From: Zygosaccharomyces rouxii
Lineage: Eukaryota > Ascomycota > Saccharomycetes > Saccharomycetales > Saccharomycetaceae
Length of the DNA: 64,000 nucleotides
NCBI RefSeq assembly: GCF_000026365.1
Contig: NC_012992.1
Coordinates: 806,001 to 870,000 of the forward strand
Direction of reading: 5' to 3'
Below are positions 9,925 to 19,880 of the stretch, piece by piece (position 1 is the stretch's first letter; each line of letters opens with the position of its first letter). Position numbers and translations under genes: made by a program. The notes under the pieces are model-generated. The model made no database searches. It saw nothing but the letters and a program-made list of their open reading frames with translations, and was not told the origin of the DNA.

Positions 9925-10589
9925 TTGAGACCAATATCAAAGCCTTCCTACCAACACTTGGGCCTTGAAAACTCTGTAAAATAGCTTCAAAATCCTTGTA
10001 TTATTCAATTTTTTATTTTGTCTTCTAATCCTCGAGAGATCTTCGAGAGTGACTGACTAGTTTAGAGTCCGAACTTTTAAGCGTGTTTACTTTTTTTTAT
10101 GTTTCCGTCATTGTTCGAGAGCGTTATACAATTCGGAAAAAATTACAAATTGAAGGTATACGAATTTCGAAGCCCTTGAAAAGTTCCGCGTATGTTACCT
10201 GCAATTGTTAGTGAACAATAACTTTAATAACAATCATATGAGTTCTAATACAGAATAAGAACATTTTGACATATTCTAGAATATGCAGACTATAATTTAA
10301 AAACTCTTTTGATCAATATGTAATATCTTCTGGTCTTCTACTACTCATTCTGGAAGATGGGCATTACATGGCGAACATGAGCACTAGGATGATCTTAGCC
10401 AAAGTAGCGTTCATTACTCGTTTTCAGTAATTGGTAGTTAGCTTCCCTGTGTAACAAGTATGTCATATTTCCTAATGCGATGGACGACATTTGATGACAA
10501 AAAGAAGTTTTTTACTTTCCTATTTCACTTTCCTCTTTCACTTTCCTCTGCTTTCACATTCCTCCGCCTTCACATTCCTCTCTTTGCCT
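9925..10589. promoter_or_regulatory. MFG1 upstream region
   Basis: This 665-bp gap is upstream of MFG1 and downstream of IES2; no gene is apparent. It contains a perfect 14-bp palindrome, ATATTCTAGAATAT (10271-10284), with a heat-shock-element-like TTCnnGAA core. At 10517-10580 there is a pyrimidine-rich run of imperfect repeats of about 13-14 bp based on TTTCACTTTCCTC. Neither has been shown to be functional. Confidence 0.4.
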
Positions 10590-11447
10590 CTAGTCAAACT
10601 CAATGGAACAGTATAAATCCACATCAGGTTTCCTTAAAGTCCTATTCATTCCCTTGCTGATGTAGGGCCTTCTCGGTCTGCTGAAACTCAAAGATTCACC
10701 GTTGGGGCCTGACTCTCCGGTATTGTTACTGTTTTCATCTTCTTTATCGTCCACGTGGCTTCTTGATTTGCCTGCACGTCTTCTTAACAGCTTGTTGATG
10801 GTTTCTTGCTTCTCTTCTTCAAGTCTCTTCTCACTTAGGTTCTTACGTTTACGTGCGTTTTCAGCTCTACGTAGCGCAATTTCTTCCTCAGTCATAATTT
10901 TTTTGGTGGATCCATCACCTAGTAATTCTGTTAACATCTTTGATTTTGTGCCATTACTGGCCCCACCATTCCCATTGGGTTTCATTGATTCCTCTGTAGT
11001 TTCTCGTAATTCCTCTTCTTCAACCGCTGTTGGGGCCGGTATTTCATCCTCTACTTCAACATCTTCGCTGAACATCTTTGGCTCTGGTGAGAGTTCCTGA
11101 GCATCCTCTTCATCTTCCTCCTCTTCATCTTCCTCCTCTTCATCAACGACTTGGGTTCCTCCTCCACCTCTTTTCCTTGGTGACGACATCTGTTCCAGTT
11201 CTAATTCTTCTTCAGCTTCTGCCTCTGCATCTTCATCTTGAATCTCCCTAGTACGTCTTCTTCTGTTATTACTTGACCTGCTTATGCCACCATTTCCAGT
11301 TTTCGATCTTTTATTAGCCCTTGGTTTCGATCTTTTGGGGGTATGTTGCACTTCAATGTACTCTTCATTATCGTCATCATCATCGGCTCCAGGTCTATAT
11401 GCAGGCTCTAAACTCTCTGATCCACTGTCACTGTAATCACTATCCAT
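10590..11447 (-). CDS. IES2: Ies2 subunit of the INO80 chromatin remodeller
   Basis: 285 residues (S. cerevisiae Ies2, YNL215W, 320). The N-terminal half is highly charged with a polyacidic run of E and D at about residues 100-120. The C-terminal part holds the PAPA-1 motif: a basic helix (EEIALRRAENARKRKNLSEK) followed by ETINKLLRRRAGKSRS and a final SRPRRPYISKGMNRTLRKPD block, characteristic of Ies2/INO80B. Ies2 stimulates INO80 ATPase and nucleosome sliding in the nucleus. It is divergent from GYP7 with 182 bp between the start codons. Confidence 0.9.
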   Translation of the reverse strand: MDSDYSDSGSESLEPAYRPGADDDDDNEEYIEVQHTPKRSKPRANKRSKTGNGGISRSSNNRRRRTREIQDEDAEAEAEEELELEQMSSPRKRGGGGTQVVDEEEEDEEEEDEEDAQELSPEPKMFSEDVEVEDEIPAPTAVEEEELRETTEESMKPNGNGGASNGTKSKMLTELLGDGSTKKIMTEEEIALRRAENARKRKNLSEKRLEEEKQETINKLLRRRAGKSRSHVDDKEDENSNNTGESGPNGESLSFSRPRRPYISKGMNRTLRKPDVDLYCSIEFD

Positions 11448-11629
11448 ATTTTTGACTTAATGCTCTTCGACTACCTAGAATTTCTTTAGTTTGGATATTA
11501 GTTGTCAATTTTTTAACAACGGAGGCTCAGTTTAAAGGGTTTTTGTATTTAAATTCATACATGTTCTTATACAAAGCCTTGATAGAAGGTTTAAGTTCAG
11601 TGAAGTAGAGGAAGCAAGAGATTTCCAAG

Positions 11630-13894
11630 ATGGAATCAGAACTCATCTTTTGTAAATCCAAAGTTTTCATACATCCTAGCAAGAGTGCTGCTGATAATGT
11701 ACCCGGTTTCCTTATTATCTGTAAGGAAGCTGGACAATCTAAACAAGATTCTACATTAGCATGGGTACCTGAAAGAGTACTGAGATCAGATCAGTTACAG
11801 TGGTTTAACGATGCTGAACTGGATTTGGACAAAGTTAAAAGAAAGGCGCCCACTATACTGTCGTCTACAAGAGCATCATGGCAATTTTCCGTCAAATTGA
11901 ACAGTTTGTATTCTATTGAATTCAGATTGCCAAATCCAAATGGTTGGTGGTACGGTTCAGTGCTATTACATTCCCGGAGTTTCTATGAAGATGACACCTT
12001 GCCGGCTTTGTTTTTCCACGACGACATATGTCCATCTACAGAACTTAGAAGGAAAGAATTGAATAAATCTTTTGATCCATTTGCAAGTTCAGGTGATGTC
12101 TACTGGGGTGGTGTTGATTTTAGAAATACAGTTCGTGAATTGGTCGATTTACAGCGAACTGTAGTAGATTCCACGGTTTGGTTGATCAACGCAAGTTTAG
12201 ATGATTTAAGAAACTTTTCACCTCAGAAATTAACTAAGGATCAAGATTCCTCGAAAAATAATTATAGTGATGATCTCAATGGTGCAGTTTGGAATACTTG
12301 GGAATCTGCCAAATGGGGGGTTATGTCACGGATAGCGGATGCAACCTCTAAGACAGGTTCTTACATGGGGCAATTGATTAGACGACATCCATTGGTTAAA
12401 ATTGCAGAGAGAAATAGTGATAGCCCATATGTGAAGAAACTGTTGGCGAACCCTCGTGTCCAAGAAGTGCAAGATGATTTTGATTCAGCAAGAGTTTACT
12501 TAGCTAAATGGGCACTAGGAGTTAAACAAGAGGCGGAAAATTATCAGAGGAATCACAGGGAAACAGAAGTCTATAGAAGATTACTCACTAATGAATTGGG
12601 GATCGATGGTGAAAATGACGTTAAATTTACCGATGAAGAACTGAATAGAGCGCTAGAGAGGAATTATCCACTGACGAGACAAAAATGGGATTCCTTTTTC
12701 GACGCTCAAGGTAGATTAATGCTTACCGTTCAAGAAATTAAAGATCATATTTTCCATGGGGGTATTAAGGATATGGAATTAAGAAAAGAAGTTTGGATGT
12801 TTTTATTTGGTGTTTATTTTTGGGATTCATCTGCAGATGAAAGGCTTCAATTGGATCAAACATTGAGAGAAGTTTACGAAATGGGTTATAAAGAGAAATG
12901 GGTTAATAGGGAGCCTCATGAAGATCAAAAGGAGGAAGAATATTGGCACGACCAAATCTTCAGGATTGATAAAGACGTTAAGAGAAACGATCGTCACATG
13001 GATATTTACGAGTACAATACTGCCGATGGTAAGAAACCAGATTCAACTACCTTGCAATCTGGTAATTTGGAAAATATTGACGAGGGATCCAACAATTGGG
13101 TGTTGAAGAATCCCCATTTAATTGCATTGAAAAATATTTTAGTGAGCTACAACTATTATAATTCCGATTTAGGGTACGTACAGGGCATGTGCGATTTGTT
13201 ATCACCAATTTATTATGTGGTTAGAGACGAAGCGCTGGCATTTTGGTGTTTCGTTAATTTTATGGAAAGAATGGAACGTAATTTCTTGAGGGATCAATCT
13301 GGAATTCGTGATCAAATGTATACCCTGTCAGAATTATGTCAGTTAATGTTACCCAAATTGAGTGAGCACCTTAACAAGTGTGACTCGTCTAATCTATTCT
13401 TTTGCTTCAGAATGTTATTAGTTTGGTTTAAAAGAGAATTTGAATTTCACGACGTCTGTTCCGTTTGGGAATGTTTCTTGACCGATTTTTATTCATCACA
13501 GTTTCAATTGTTCTTTATGTTGGCCATACTTCAAAAGAATGCTGATCCTATTATTCAAAATTTGGACCAGTTTGATCAAGTTCTCAAATATTTCAATGAT
13601 ATGCATGGTACCATGGATTGGGACGATTTGATGACTAGAGCAGAATTGTTATTTGTCAGATTTGCCAAATTAATGAATATCACTTCAAGGAAGGAAGTAT
13701 TACCATCTTTAAGATCAGACCAAGGTACCTCTTCATCTTCTGGTATCCAATTACACGAATTGTCCAGTGGTGAGAACACTAGTGGTGATTATGACGAAGA
13801 TTTGCCTACGGGGAGTAAATATTTAAGATTGCTTCTCTCCAAACAAGTCGTAAAGCAAAAGGAAGCGCCCAGGCAGGCAGATTCTGTTAAATGA
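11630..13894 (+). CDS. GYP7: Gyp7 Rab GTPase-activating protein
   Basis: 754 residues (S. cerevisiae Gyp7, YDL234C, 746). The N-terminus (ELIFCKSKVFIHP) and an NPNGWWYGSVLL segment match the Gyp7 N-terminal domain. The TBC domain spans about residues 370-680 and shows both catalytic fingers: IDKDVKR (IxxDxxR arginine finger) and YVQGMCDLLSP (YxQ glutamine finger). Gyp7 stimulates GTP hydrolysis by Ypt7 and other Rabs at endosome-vacuole membranes. The start is the first ATG and aligns with the family. It converges with RAP1 with only 83 bp between stop codons. Confidence 0.95.
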   Translation: MESELIFCKSKVFIHPSKSAADNVPGFLIICKEAGQSKQDSTLAWVPERVLRSDQLQWFNDAELDLDKVKRKAPTILSSTRASWQFSVKLNSLYSIEFRLPNPNGWWYGSVLLHSRSFYEDDTLPALFFHDDICPSTELRRKELNKSFDPFASSGDVYWGGVDFRNTVRELVDLQRTVVDSTVWLINASLDDLRNFSPQKLTKDQDSSKNNYSDDLNGAVWNTWESAKWGVMSRIADATSKTGSYMGQLIRRHPLVKIAERNSDSPYVKKLLANPRVQEVQDDFDSARVYLAKWALGVKQEAENYQRNHRETEVYRRLLTNELGIDGENDVKFTDEELNRALERNYPLTRQKWDSFFDAQGRLMLTVQEIKDHIFHGGIKDMELRKEVWMFLFGVYFWDSSADERLQLDQTLREVYEMGYKEKWVNREPHEDQKEEEYWHDQIFRIDKDVKRNDRHMDIYEYNTADGKKPDSTTLQSGNLENIDEGSNNWVLKNPHLIALKNILVSYNYYNSDLGYVQGMCDLLSPIYYVVRDEALAFWCFVNFMERMERNFLRDQSGIRDQMYTLSELCQLMLPKLSEHLNKCDSSNLFFCFRMLLVWFKREFEFHDVCSVWECFLTDFYSSQFQLFFMLAILQKNADPIIQNLDQFDQVLKYFNDMHGTMDWDDLMTRAELLFVRFAKLMNITSRKEVLPSLRSDQGTSSSSGIQLHELSSGENTSGDYDEDLPTGSKYLRLLLSKQVVKQKEAPRQADSVK

Positions 13895-13977
13895 ATAATA
13901 AATAATGATCGCTTTTCATATTTTACTTGAGCACATTACATTAACTTTTTAAACCCGTTTTATTTATTCAATTAAAT

Positions 13978-16353
13978 TCATATAAGTTCTTTCTCCACAA
14001 ATTTCCGTCTCATCTCAATTCTACCAGCACCATGTTTTTTCGTTAGGATCCTGATGTCCTCGTCCTTATTGGATATCAGCATTCTATCATCCTCCCTAGT
14101 CCATATACCAGGTACGCTTGGTGGAGGATTAACATTATATCTAAACATGTTGAGGAAATAACGAGGGAAAACCATTAGATCACCAGATAAAGCTGTAAGA
14201 ATGCTTGTACTGAACGTTTTTCTAACTCCTGCTTCATCGCACAGATCCTGTACCAATTTTTCAGCTTGCGATGGTTCATATTCTCTCGATATGACTTCAT
14301 GAATTTTTTCCATAAATTCTCTTGTAGATCTCATGTTGAAAAACTGTGGTAAGAAAAGATCGATACTGGCAATTTGAGGTGGGAAGGGGATGTAGTCAGG
14401 ATCGATGTTATCGAAATTAGCTTCTTCATTAGAAAAATCGTTGCGGATGGCTTCTGCAATCTCTTGAGGATATTCGAATGGTACATTACTCTCATCTTTG
14501 TTCAGATCTGTCCTCAAATTCGTCAAGAAATTAATGGTATCTTCATCGAGAAATTCGTTTTCAGGAATAGCGTAATGATTAGCTGGTACAGATGCACCTG
14601 CGGCTGCGGCTGCGGCCGCGGCTGCATTGTTAGCATCTACATTGTTATTTTGAGCAGCAGCCATTGCTGCTGCGGCGGCTGCGGCGGCTGCTACGGTTGC
14701 ACTGTTATTACCTCCATTACCATCACCATTACTTGAGGGTGAACTAGCAGCACTTCTCGAATCTGTACTCGAATATCTAGCTTTCTTGGCGGAATTGTAG
14801 TTGCCTGGTGTGGGGATGCCAGGTCTTTTAACCCTGTTGGTTAAATTCTTCATCGGTTCGGGGTCATTTCCATGGCCTAATTCTCTTTCATAGTAATAAA
14901 TGTAATTGTCAATCCCATATGAAAGTAAAAATTTACGAAATCTATCTCTCCAAGCATTTTCTGTGTGGGTTGGATGAGATTCACCGAAATGTTTGAAGAA
15001 TTCTCTTGCAATTGGACCTCTACGATCACTAACTCTATAATCTTGGAAATTTGGTTCTGTTCCTGGAACATGGTTTGGATCCATTGTCATGTTACGTTTC
15101 GCAATCGCCGTCGGACTATCTTCATCGGAAATCAAAGAAACACCCGTATCCGGGTCAATTTGGTAAAGATCTCTGTAAAACTGCTTTTTGATACCAATTG
15201 CTAATTGGTAATCCTCTTCAGCTGTAAACTTCTTTTTTATTGATGGCGGTAGAACTTTGGTATGAACTAAATTCCCATTTGCATCTCTAATTAATTTCCC
15301 ATCTTTGTCCACTTCATAAACGTATTCTAATCTCTTGGACAAGTAAACTCTGAACCTATGTCTAATAGAATTCCCCGTGTGGTTAGGAACATAATGGGAA
15401 ATTTCATCGTAAAGGGTATGTGTGGTACGTCTAGTCGGATTTTTCCTAACGACATCTAAAATGAATTCATCTTCTTGTTCCGTAAATGATGCCTTATTAT
15501 GTGTCGCTAAATTCGACCTCGCTAACATTGACCTTGATGAAGAATCGTATCCATTCTCGAGCGACACGTCATTGGGTGATCCCTCATTAGTTCTAACTTT
15601 TTGTTCAACCTCCGCCAGCGGCTGCTGTTGTTCTTCTTCTGGATCTTCCTGTATTTCTTCTCCATGATTTTGCTTTTCCATTTGATCCTCGTTCGGTAAA
15701 TTCTGCGGTCCTTCGGCCTGGTAGTGTGGTTTAGTGTTTACAGAACCACCGATAATCTGGGTTTGATCTGGTTTTTGCTGGTTTCGCGATTCGTCTTCCT
15801 GATTTCTCTGTTCCTGTTGTTGCTCTTGATGTCTATTCTGTTCGTCTTGTAATTCTGTATCTATGACAGATCTATACTCATCAAATGGAACCAAATAGTT
15901 CCCAATATCTAAAAGTGTCCCGTTCTGACAACACGCTCTGATATACGTTGGATTTACAGTGGGGAGTCTAGTGTCATTATATGGAGAAACAATAAACACA
16001 CCAGGCCCTATAAGCTCCTTGATTGGCATTTCATGCAGAACGGTACCGCCGCGAGATTCGACCAATTGATGTAATCGATCAATATCATTTGCTGAGTCAT
16101 TAGCAGATGAATCTCTGTTGACATAAAATGACATACCCTGGAAGATCAATCCTTGCTGTGGGTGTTCATTTTCTTCTCCGTTATCTTCATTCCTGTCCTC
16201 ATTACTATCATCATTAACATTTTGGTCTGCTGCAGTATTATTCCCAGCAGCGGCAGCGGCAGCAGCAGCTTTGGTAGTGGTCTCGATTATATTCGAACCC
16301 AACGGATCAACGAATTGATCAGTAGCTGCACTGAACTCTGTTGGTGACGACAT
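13978..16353 (-). CDS. RAP1: Rap1 DNA-binding protein (telomere, silencing, ribosomal gene activator)
   Basis: 791 residues (S. cerevisiae 827). Domains in order: alanine tract at about 29-36; BRCT at about 68-160 (starting GLIFQGMSFYV); glutamine/glutamate-rich linker; double Myb-like DNA-binding domain at about 290-500 (FTEQEDEFILDVV, FTAEEDYQLAIGIKK, NSIRHRFRVYL, ENAWRDRFRKFL); a linker with two long alanine tracts coded by GCN repeats (14600-14700); and the C-terminal RCT protein-interaction domain from about 625. Rap1 binds telomere repeats and ACACCCA-type sites, recruits Sir and Rif proteins and activates ribosomal protein and glycolytic genes. The syntenic neighbour of IES2 is YNL216W. 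Confidence 0.97.
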   Translation of the reverse strand: MSSPTEFSAATDQFVDPLGSNIIETTTKAAAAAAAAGNNTAADQNVNDDSNEDRNEDNGEENEHPQQGLIFQGMSFYVNRDSSANDSANDIDRLHQLVESRGGTVLHEMPIKELIGPGVFIVSPYNDTRLPTVNPTYIRACCQNGTLLDIGNYLVPFDEYRSVIDTELQDEQNRHQEQQQEQRNQEDESRNQQKPDQTQIIGGSVNTKPHYQAEGPQNLPNEDQMEKQNHGEEIQEDPEEEQQQPLAEVEQKVRTNEGSPNDVSLENGYDSSSRSMLARSNLATHNKASFTEQEDEFILDVVRKNPTRRTTHTLYDEISHYVPNHTGNSIRHRFRVYLSKRLEYVYEVDKDGKLIRDANGNLVHTKVLPPSIKKKFTAEEDYQLAIGIKKQFYRDLYQIDPDTGVSLISDEDSPTAIAKRNMTMDPNHVPGTEPNFQDYRVSDRRGPIAREFFKHFGESHPTHTENAWRDRFRKFLLSYGIDNYIYYYERELGHGNDPEPMKNLTNRVKRPGIPTPGNYNSAKKARYSSTDSRSAASSPSSNGDGNGGNNSATVAAAAAAAAAMAAAQNNNVDANNAAAAAAAAAGASVPANHYAIPENEFLDEDTINFLTNLRTDLNKDESNVPFEYPQEIAEAIRNDFSNEEANFDNIDPDYIPFPPQIASIDLFLPQFFNMRSTREFMEKIHEVISREYEPSQAEKLVQDLCDEAGVRKTFSTSILTALSGDLMVFPRYFLNMFRYNVNPPPSVPGIWTREDDRMLISNKDEDIRILTKKHGAGRIEMRRKFVEKELI

Positions 16354-16761
16354 TATGAATGAATTTGAATATGACTAATAGTTGAAACAGATCTGATATA
16401 AATGATCGGCGTATGTTTGGGTTCCTAGTCTTCCGTTATGTGGGATTGTTCGCAGTGGTGGTGGTGATTGGAATTGGCGGGATCCTTGGAGGTTGGGATT
16501 TTTCTTCAGGGTGTTTAGGTGGTGAAATATTTATATTTTTTTCAAAGGGGCGACAGGTAGGGTAATCCATTTCGTCATGGTGTACGTATGAGCTTACATG
16601 TGAAACTCATGTGATCTGTGATCACGCCACTGACAGAAAAGTTTCTCGGAAACATTTCGTCCGACTAGTGCATTCTGCCCTTGCACCACATACAAAACCA
16701 TTTAACTTTTTTTCGTTGGTTTACCCACGCACATAAAGCCAAACAGGCATCGTATAAAACA
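16354..16761. promoter_or_regulatory. RAP1 upstream region
   Basis: 408 bp between the RAP1 start and the tRNA-Arg gene. It contains a T-rich/TATA-like stretch at 16530-16545 and an AGGGG stress-element-like motif at 16548. A TTACCCACGCACATAA sequence at 16721-16736 resembles but does not match a Rap1 site. No gene seen. Confidence 0.35.
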
Positions 16762-16833
16762 GTTTCGTTGGCGTAATGGTAACGCGTCTCCCTCCTAAGG
16801 AGAAGATTGCGGGTTCGAGTCCCGTACGAAACG
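16762..16833 (+). tRNA. tR(CCU): tRNA-Arg(CCU)
   Basis: 72 nt. The acceptor arms GTTTCGT and ACGAAAC pair fully, with G as discriminator. The D arm is GGCGTAATGGTAACGC, the anticodon loop CTCCTAAG contains CCT, and the T arm contains GGGTTCGAGTCCC (B box). No intron. It is nearly identical to the yeast tR(CCU) gene. A run of seven T (16839-16845) follows as a Pol III terminator. It sits at the junction between the RAP1 and SDH1 ancestral blocks. Confidence 0.97.
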
Positions 16834-16838
16834 GTAAC

Positions 16839-16845
16839 TTTTTTT
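16839..16845 (+). terminator. Pol III T-run terminator of tRNA-Arg(CCU)
   Basis: Seven consecutive T residues begin 6 nt downstream of the tRNA 3' end, as expected for RNA polymerase III termination. Confidence 0.85.
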
Positions 16846-17643
16846 ACATTTCTATTAGAAATAGCCGCTGAGAAATTTTTTTTTGACGGTGTTACTTCAG
16901 CCAACTGGTGTATTTCAACTGAACGTCCAGTTTGCATGCAGATATGCTTTTTGTTTCATTGTTTATTTTATTTTATCAATTTGATGTTGACTGGTATGTA
17001 CTCGCAGCCCGCTGAAATACATCTCTTGGTAACAAGACATTAAATAACGGAGACATACAATTGGACAGAGAAAAAATTCAATACAGACACAACCGAGAGG
17101 GGCCTAGTTTTGAAGAAGATCTACTTTTTGAATTGACATAGAGGACAGAGACAGTACCTTCTACTGGATTTACACGTATCGTAAATCCTATTATCACGTG
17201 AAAAGCACGCGACACAGAACTGTCGCATTATTCGGGTCCGACTTCCCGGCTCCTTATCCCGATCTCGCAGCCGGTTTTTGTATCACAAGCGACGAAATTC
17301 TCCCGCATTAAGAAAAAGTTTAACGGTTTTCAACATCTCTCATAACGCTACATGAAATGATAAAATAAAGGAAAGATCATTGAACATTAAAGCTTCAAAT
17401 CATTATCACTTTCACACATATTCTACCTTGTTTCACTCGGGGCAAAAGGGAAAAGGGATAGAAAGGATAGTTAATAGAATTGGTGAAGCCTTCATTTTAT
17501 TTTCTCGTCAAAAGACAATTCCTTTTTTTCTGCATTTAAAGTTAGGGTAGTTACTTCAATTGCTGATTGATTAACTCAACTTACAGGGTTTATTCTTCTT
17601 TGTGTGTATACGTAATTGTTGCTGTCTATTGACTATTTTTCCG
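16846..17643 (+). promoter_or_regulatory. SDH1 upstream region
   Basis: About 800 bp without a supported gene. A CACGTG E-box lies at 17195-17200, followed by a GC-rich cluster (17231-17276) with several CCG/CGG triplets. An inverted CCAAT box (GAATTGGT, about 17475-17482) matches the Hap2/3/4/5 consensus in 7 of 8 positions; Hap4 control of SDH genes is known in S. cerevisiae. Function here is inferred. Confidence 0.4.
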
Positions 17644-19578
17644 ATGTTGTCGCTTAGAAAATCTGCTGTTCAATCTGCAGTATCACGTCTTTCACTAGTT
17701 AAAAGATCATTCCAAACAACGCCAAGAGTTTTACAGACTCAAGGTGATGTTGGTGGTGAATCTGCTCCAGGTTCACTTGGTAATGGTAAATACCATATTG
17801 TTGACCACGAATACGACTGTTTAGTCGTTGGTGCTGGTGGTGCAGGTTTGAGAGCTGCATTCGGTTTAGCTGAAGCTGGTTACAAAACCGCTTGTATATC
17901 AAAATTGTTCCCAACCAGATCTCACACCGTGGCAGCTCAAGGTGGTATCAATGCTGCCTTGGGTAACATGCACCCTGATGACTGGAAATGGCACATGTAT
18001 GATACCGTCAAAGGTTCTGACTGGCTTGGTGACCAAGATTCCATTCACTATATGACTCGTGAAGCTCCAAAATCCATCATTGAATTAGAACACTACGGTG
18101 TTCCATTTTCCAGAACTGAAAGTGGTCGTATCTACCAAAGAGCATTTGGTGGTCAATCAAGAGATAGAGGTAAAGGTGGTCAAGCTTACCGTACTTGTGC
18201 GGTTGCCGATAGAACCGGTCATGCTCTTTTGCATACTTTGTATGGTCAAGCTCTAAGGCATAACACTCATTTCTTCATCGAATATTTTGCTCTTGATCTA
18301 TTGACTCACAACGGTGAAGTTGTTGGTGCTATGGCTTACAACCAAGAAGACGGTACCATTCATAGAATGAGAGCTCACAAGACTATCATCGCTACTGGTG
18401 GTTATGGTAGAACTTACTTCAGTTGTACTTCCGCTCACACCTGTACCGGTGATGGTAATGCTATGGTTGCTCGTGCTGGTTTCCCACTACAAGATTTAGA
18501 ATTTGTTCAATTCCATCCATCTGGTATCTACGGTTCTGGTTGCTTGATCACCGAAGGTGCTCGTGGTGAAGGTGGATTCTTGCTCAACTCTGAAGGTGAA
18601 CGTTTCATGGAACGTTATGCCCCAACTGCTAAGGATTTAGCAAGTAGAGATGTTGTTTCTCGTTCCATCACTATGGAAATTAGAGAAGGTAGAGGTGTTG
18701 GTAAGGAGAAGGACCACATCTATTTGCAATTGTCCCACTTGCCACCTTCTGTTCTACAAGAAAGACTTCCAGGTATCTCTGAAACCGCTGCTATCTTTTC
18801 TGGTGTTGATGTCACTAAGCAACCAATTCCTGTCTTGCCAACCGTTCACTACAACATGGGTGGTATCCCAACCAAATGGAATGGTAACGCATTGACCATT
18901 GACCCAGAAACCGGTGAAGACAAAGAAATTCCAGGTTTGATGGCCTGTGGTGAAGCTGCCTGTGTTTCCGTCCACGGTGCTAACAGATTGGGTGCCAACT
19001 CTTTGCTAGATTTGGTCGTCTTTGGTCGTGCTGTTGCCCACACCGTTTCTGATGAATTACAACCTGGCTTGCCTCACAAACCATTGCCAACAGACCTAGG
19101 TAGAGAATCTATTGCTAACTTGGATAAGATAAGGAATGCAACTGGTTCCAGACCAACCGCCGACATCAGATTGGCAATGCAAAAGGCAATGCAAAAAGAT
19201 GTCTCTGTGTTCAGAACTCAAGAAACTTTGGACGAAGGTGTTAAAAACGTCTTGGCCATTGACAAGACTTTGGAAGACGTCCGTACCACTGATAGATCAA
19301 TGATCTGGAACACGGATATGGTCGAAACTTTAGAATTGCAAAACTTGTTGACTAACGCTACTCAAACCGCTAGCTCTGCCGCCAACAGAAAGGAATCTCG
19401 TGGTGCTCACGCTAGAGAGGATTACCCAGACAGAGATGATGCTAACTGGATGAAGCACACTCTATCTTGGCAAACTAAATCTGGTGATGACGTCAAGATC
19501 AAGTACAGAAATGTCGCCTCTCAAACATTGGATGAATCAGAAGTTTCATCTGTTCCACCAGCTATCAGATCCTACTAA
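17644..19578 (+). CDS. SDH1: Succinate dehydrogenase flavoprotein subunit
   Basis: 644 residues (S. cerevisiae Sdh1, YKL148C, 640). Oxidises succinate to fumarate in the mitochondrial matrix-facing part of complex II and belongs to both the TCA cycle and the respiratory chain. The start at 17644 gives [16 protein letters not shown], a typical presequence; an in-frame ATG at 17602 would add 14 residues lacking this character. Visible motifs: [17 protein letters not shown] (FAD dinucleotide fold), [10 protein letters not shown] with the histidine for covalent [12 protein letters not shown] with the catalytic arginine, HYNMGG, and [17 protein letters not shown]. Codon use is strongly biased to preferred yeast codons, indicating high expression. 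Confidence 0.98.
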   Translation: MLSLRKSAVQSAVSRLSLVKRSFQTTPRVLQTQGDVGGESAPGSLGNGKYHIVDHEYDCLVVGAGGAGLRAAFGLAEAGYKTACISKLFPTRSHTVAAQGGINAALGNMHPDDWKWHMYDTVKGSDWLGDQDSIHYMTREAPKSIIELEHYGVPFSRTESGRIYQRAFGGQSRDRGKGGQAYRTCAVADRTGHALLHTLYGQALRHNTHFFIEYFALDLLTHNGEVVGAMAYNQEDGTIHRMRAHKTIIATGGYGRTYFSCTSAHTCTGDGNAMVARAGFPLQDLEFVQFHPSGIYGSGCLITEGARGEGGFLLNSEGERFMERYAPTAKDLASRDVVSRSITMEIREGRGVGKEKDHIYLQLSHLPPSVLQERLPGISETAAIFSGVDVTKQPIPVLPTVHYNMGGIPTKWNGNALTIDPETGEDKEIPGLMACGEAACVSVHGANRLGANSLLDLVVFGRAVAHTVSDELQPGLPHKPLPTDLGRESIANLDKIRNATGSRPTADIRLAMQKAMQKDVSVFRTQETLDEGVKNVLAIDKTLEDVRTTDRSMIWNTDMVETLELQNLLTNATQTASSAANRKESRGAHAREDYPDRDDANWMKHTLSWQTKSGDDVKIKYRNVASQTLDESEVSSVPPAIRSY

Positions 19579-19880
19579 GCAAATCAGCTTATTGATGTGA
19601 AAAGATTTTTTTTTTTTTTTTTTCTATGATCAGTTATTATCGAGTTCGAACTTGAACTTGTATTCCATTCACACTAACTTTTAGGAAGAAGACCCAAGAA
19701 ACGCCTCTAAAGGAGAATAATATCAAAACGATACAACTCGATCTCCATCACACTACATATTTATTCCTATTTTTATTTATTTAGTTATTTATTTATTTAT
19801 TCATTCATTCATTCGTGCGTATATAACGAACATCATCGTCACTTCACGGTCGGTGTCATCGACTTTACTCAGAAGGCCAA
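19579..19880. other. SDH1-DBR1 intergenic region with simple repeats
   Basis: Holds an 18-T tract (19606-19623) just after SDH1, and a simple-repeat tract of TTTA units followed by TTCA units at about 19755-19813, upstream of DBR1. No gene seen. Confidence 0.6.

Noticed and set aside
10460..10660. 66-codon ORF upstream of MFG1
   Set aside because: Its phenylalanine/proline/serine composition comes from the pyrimidine repeat tract, and it overlaps the end of IES2.
16665..16937. 90-codon ORF on the minus strand across the tRNA-Arg(CCU) gene
   Set aside because: It runs through a clear tRNA gene and has no family resemblance.
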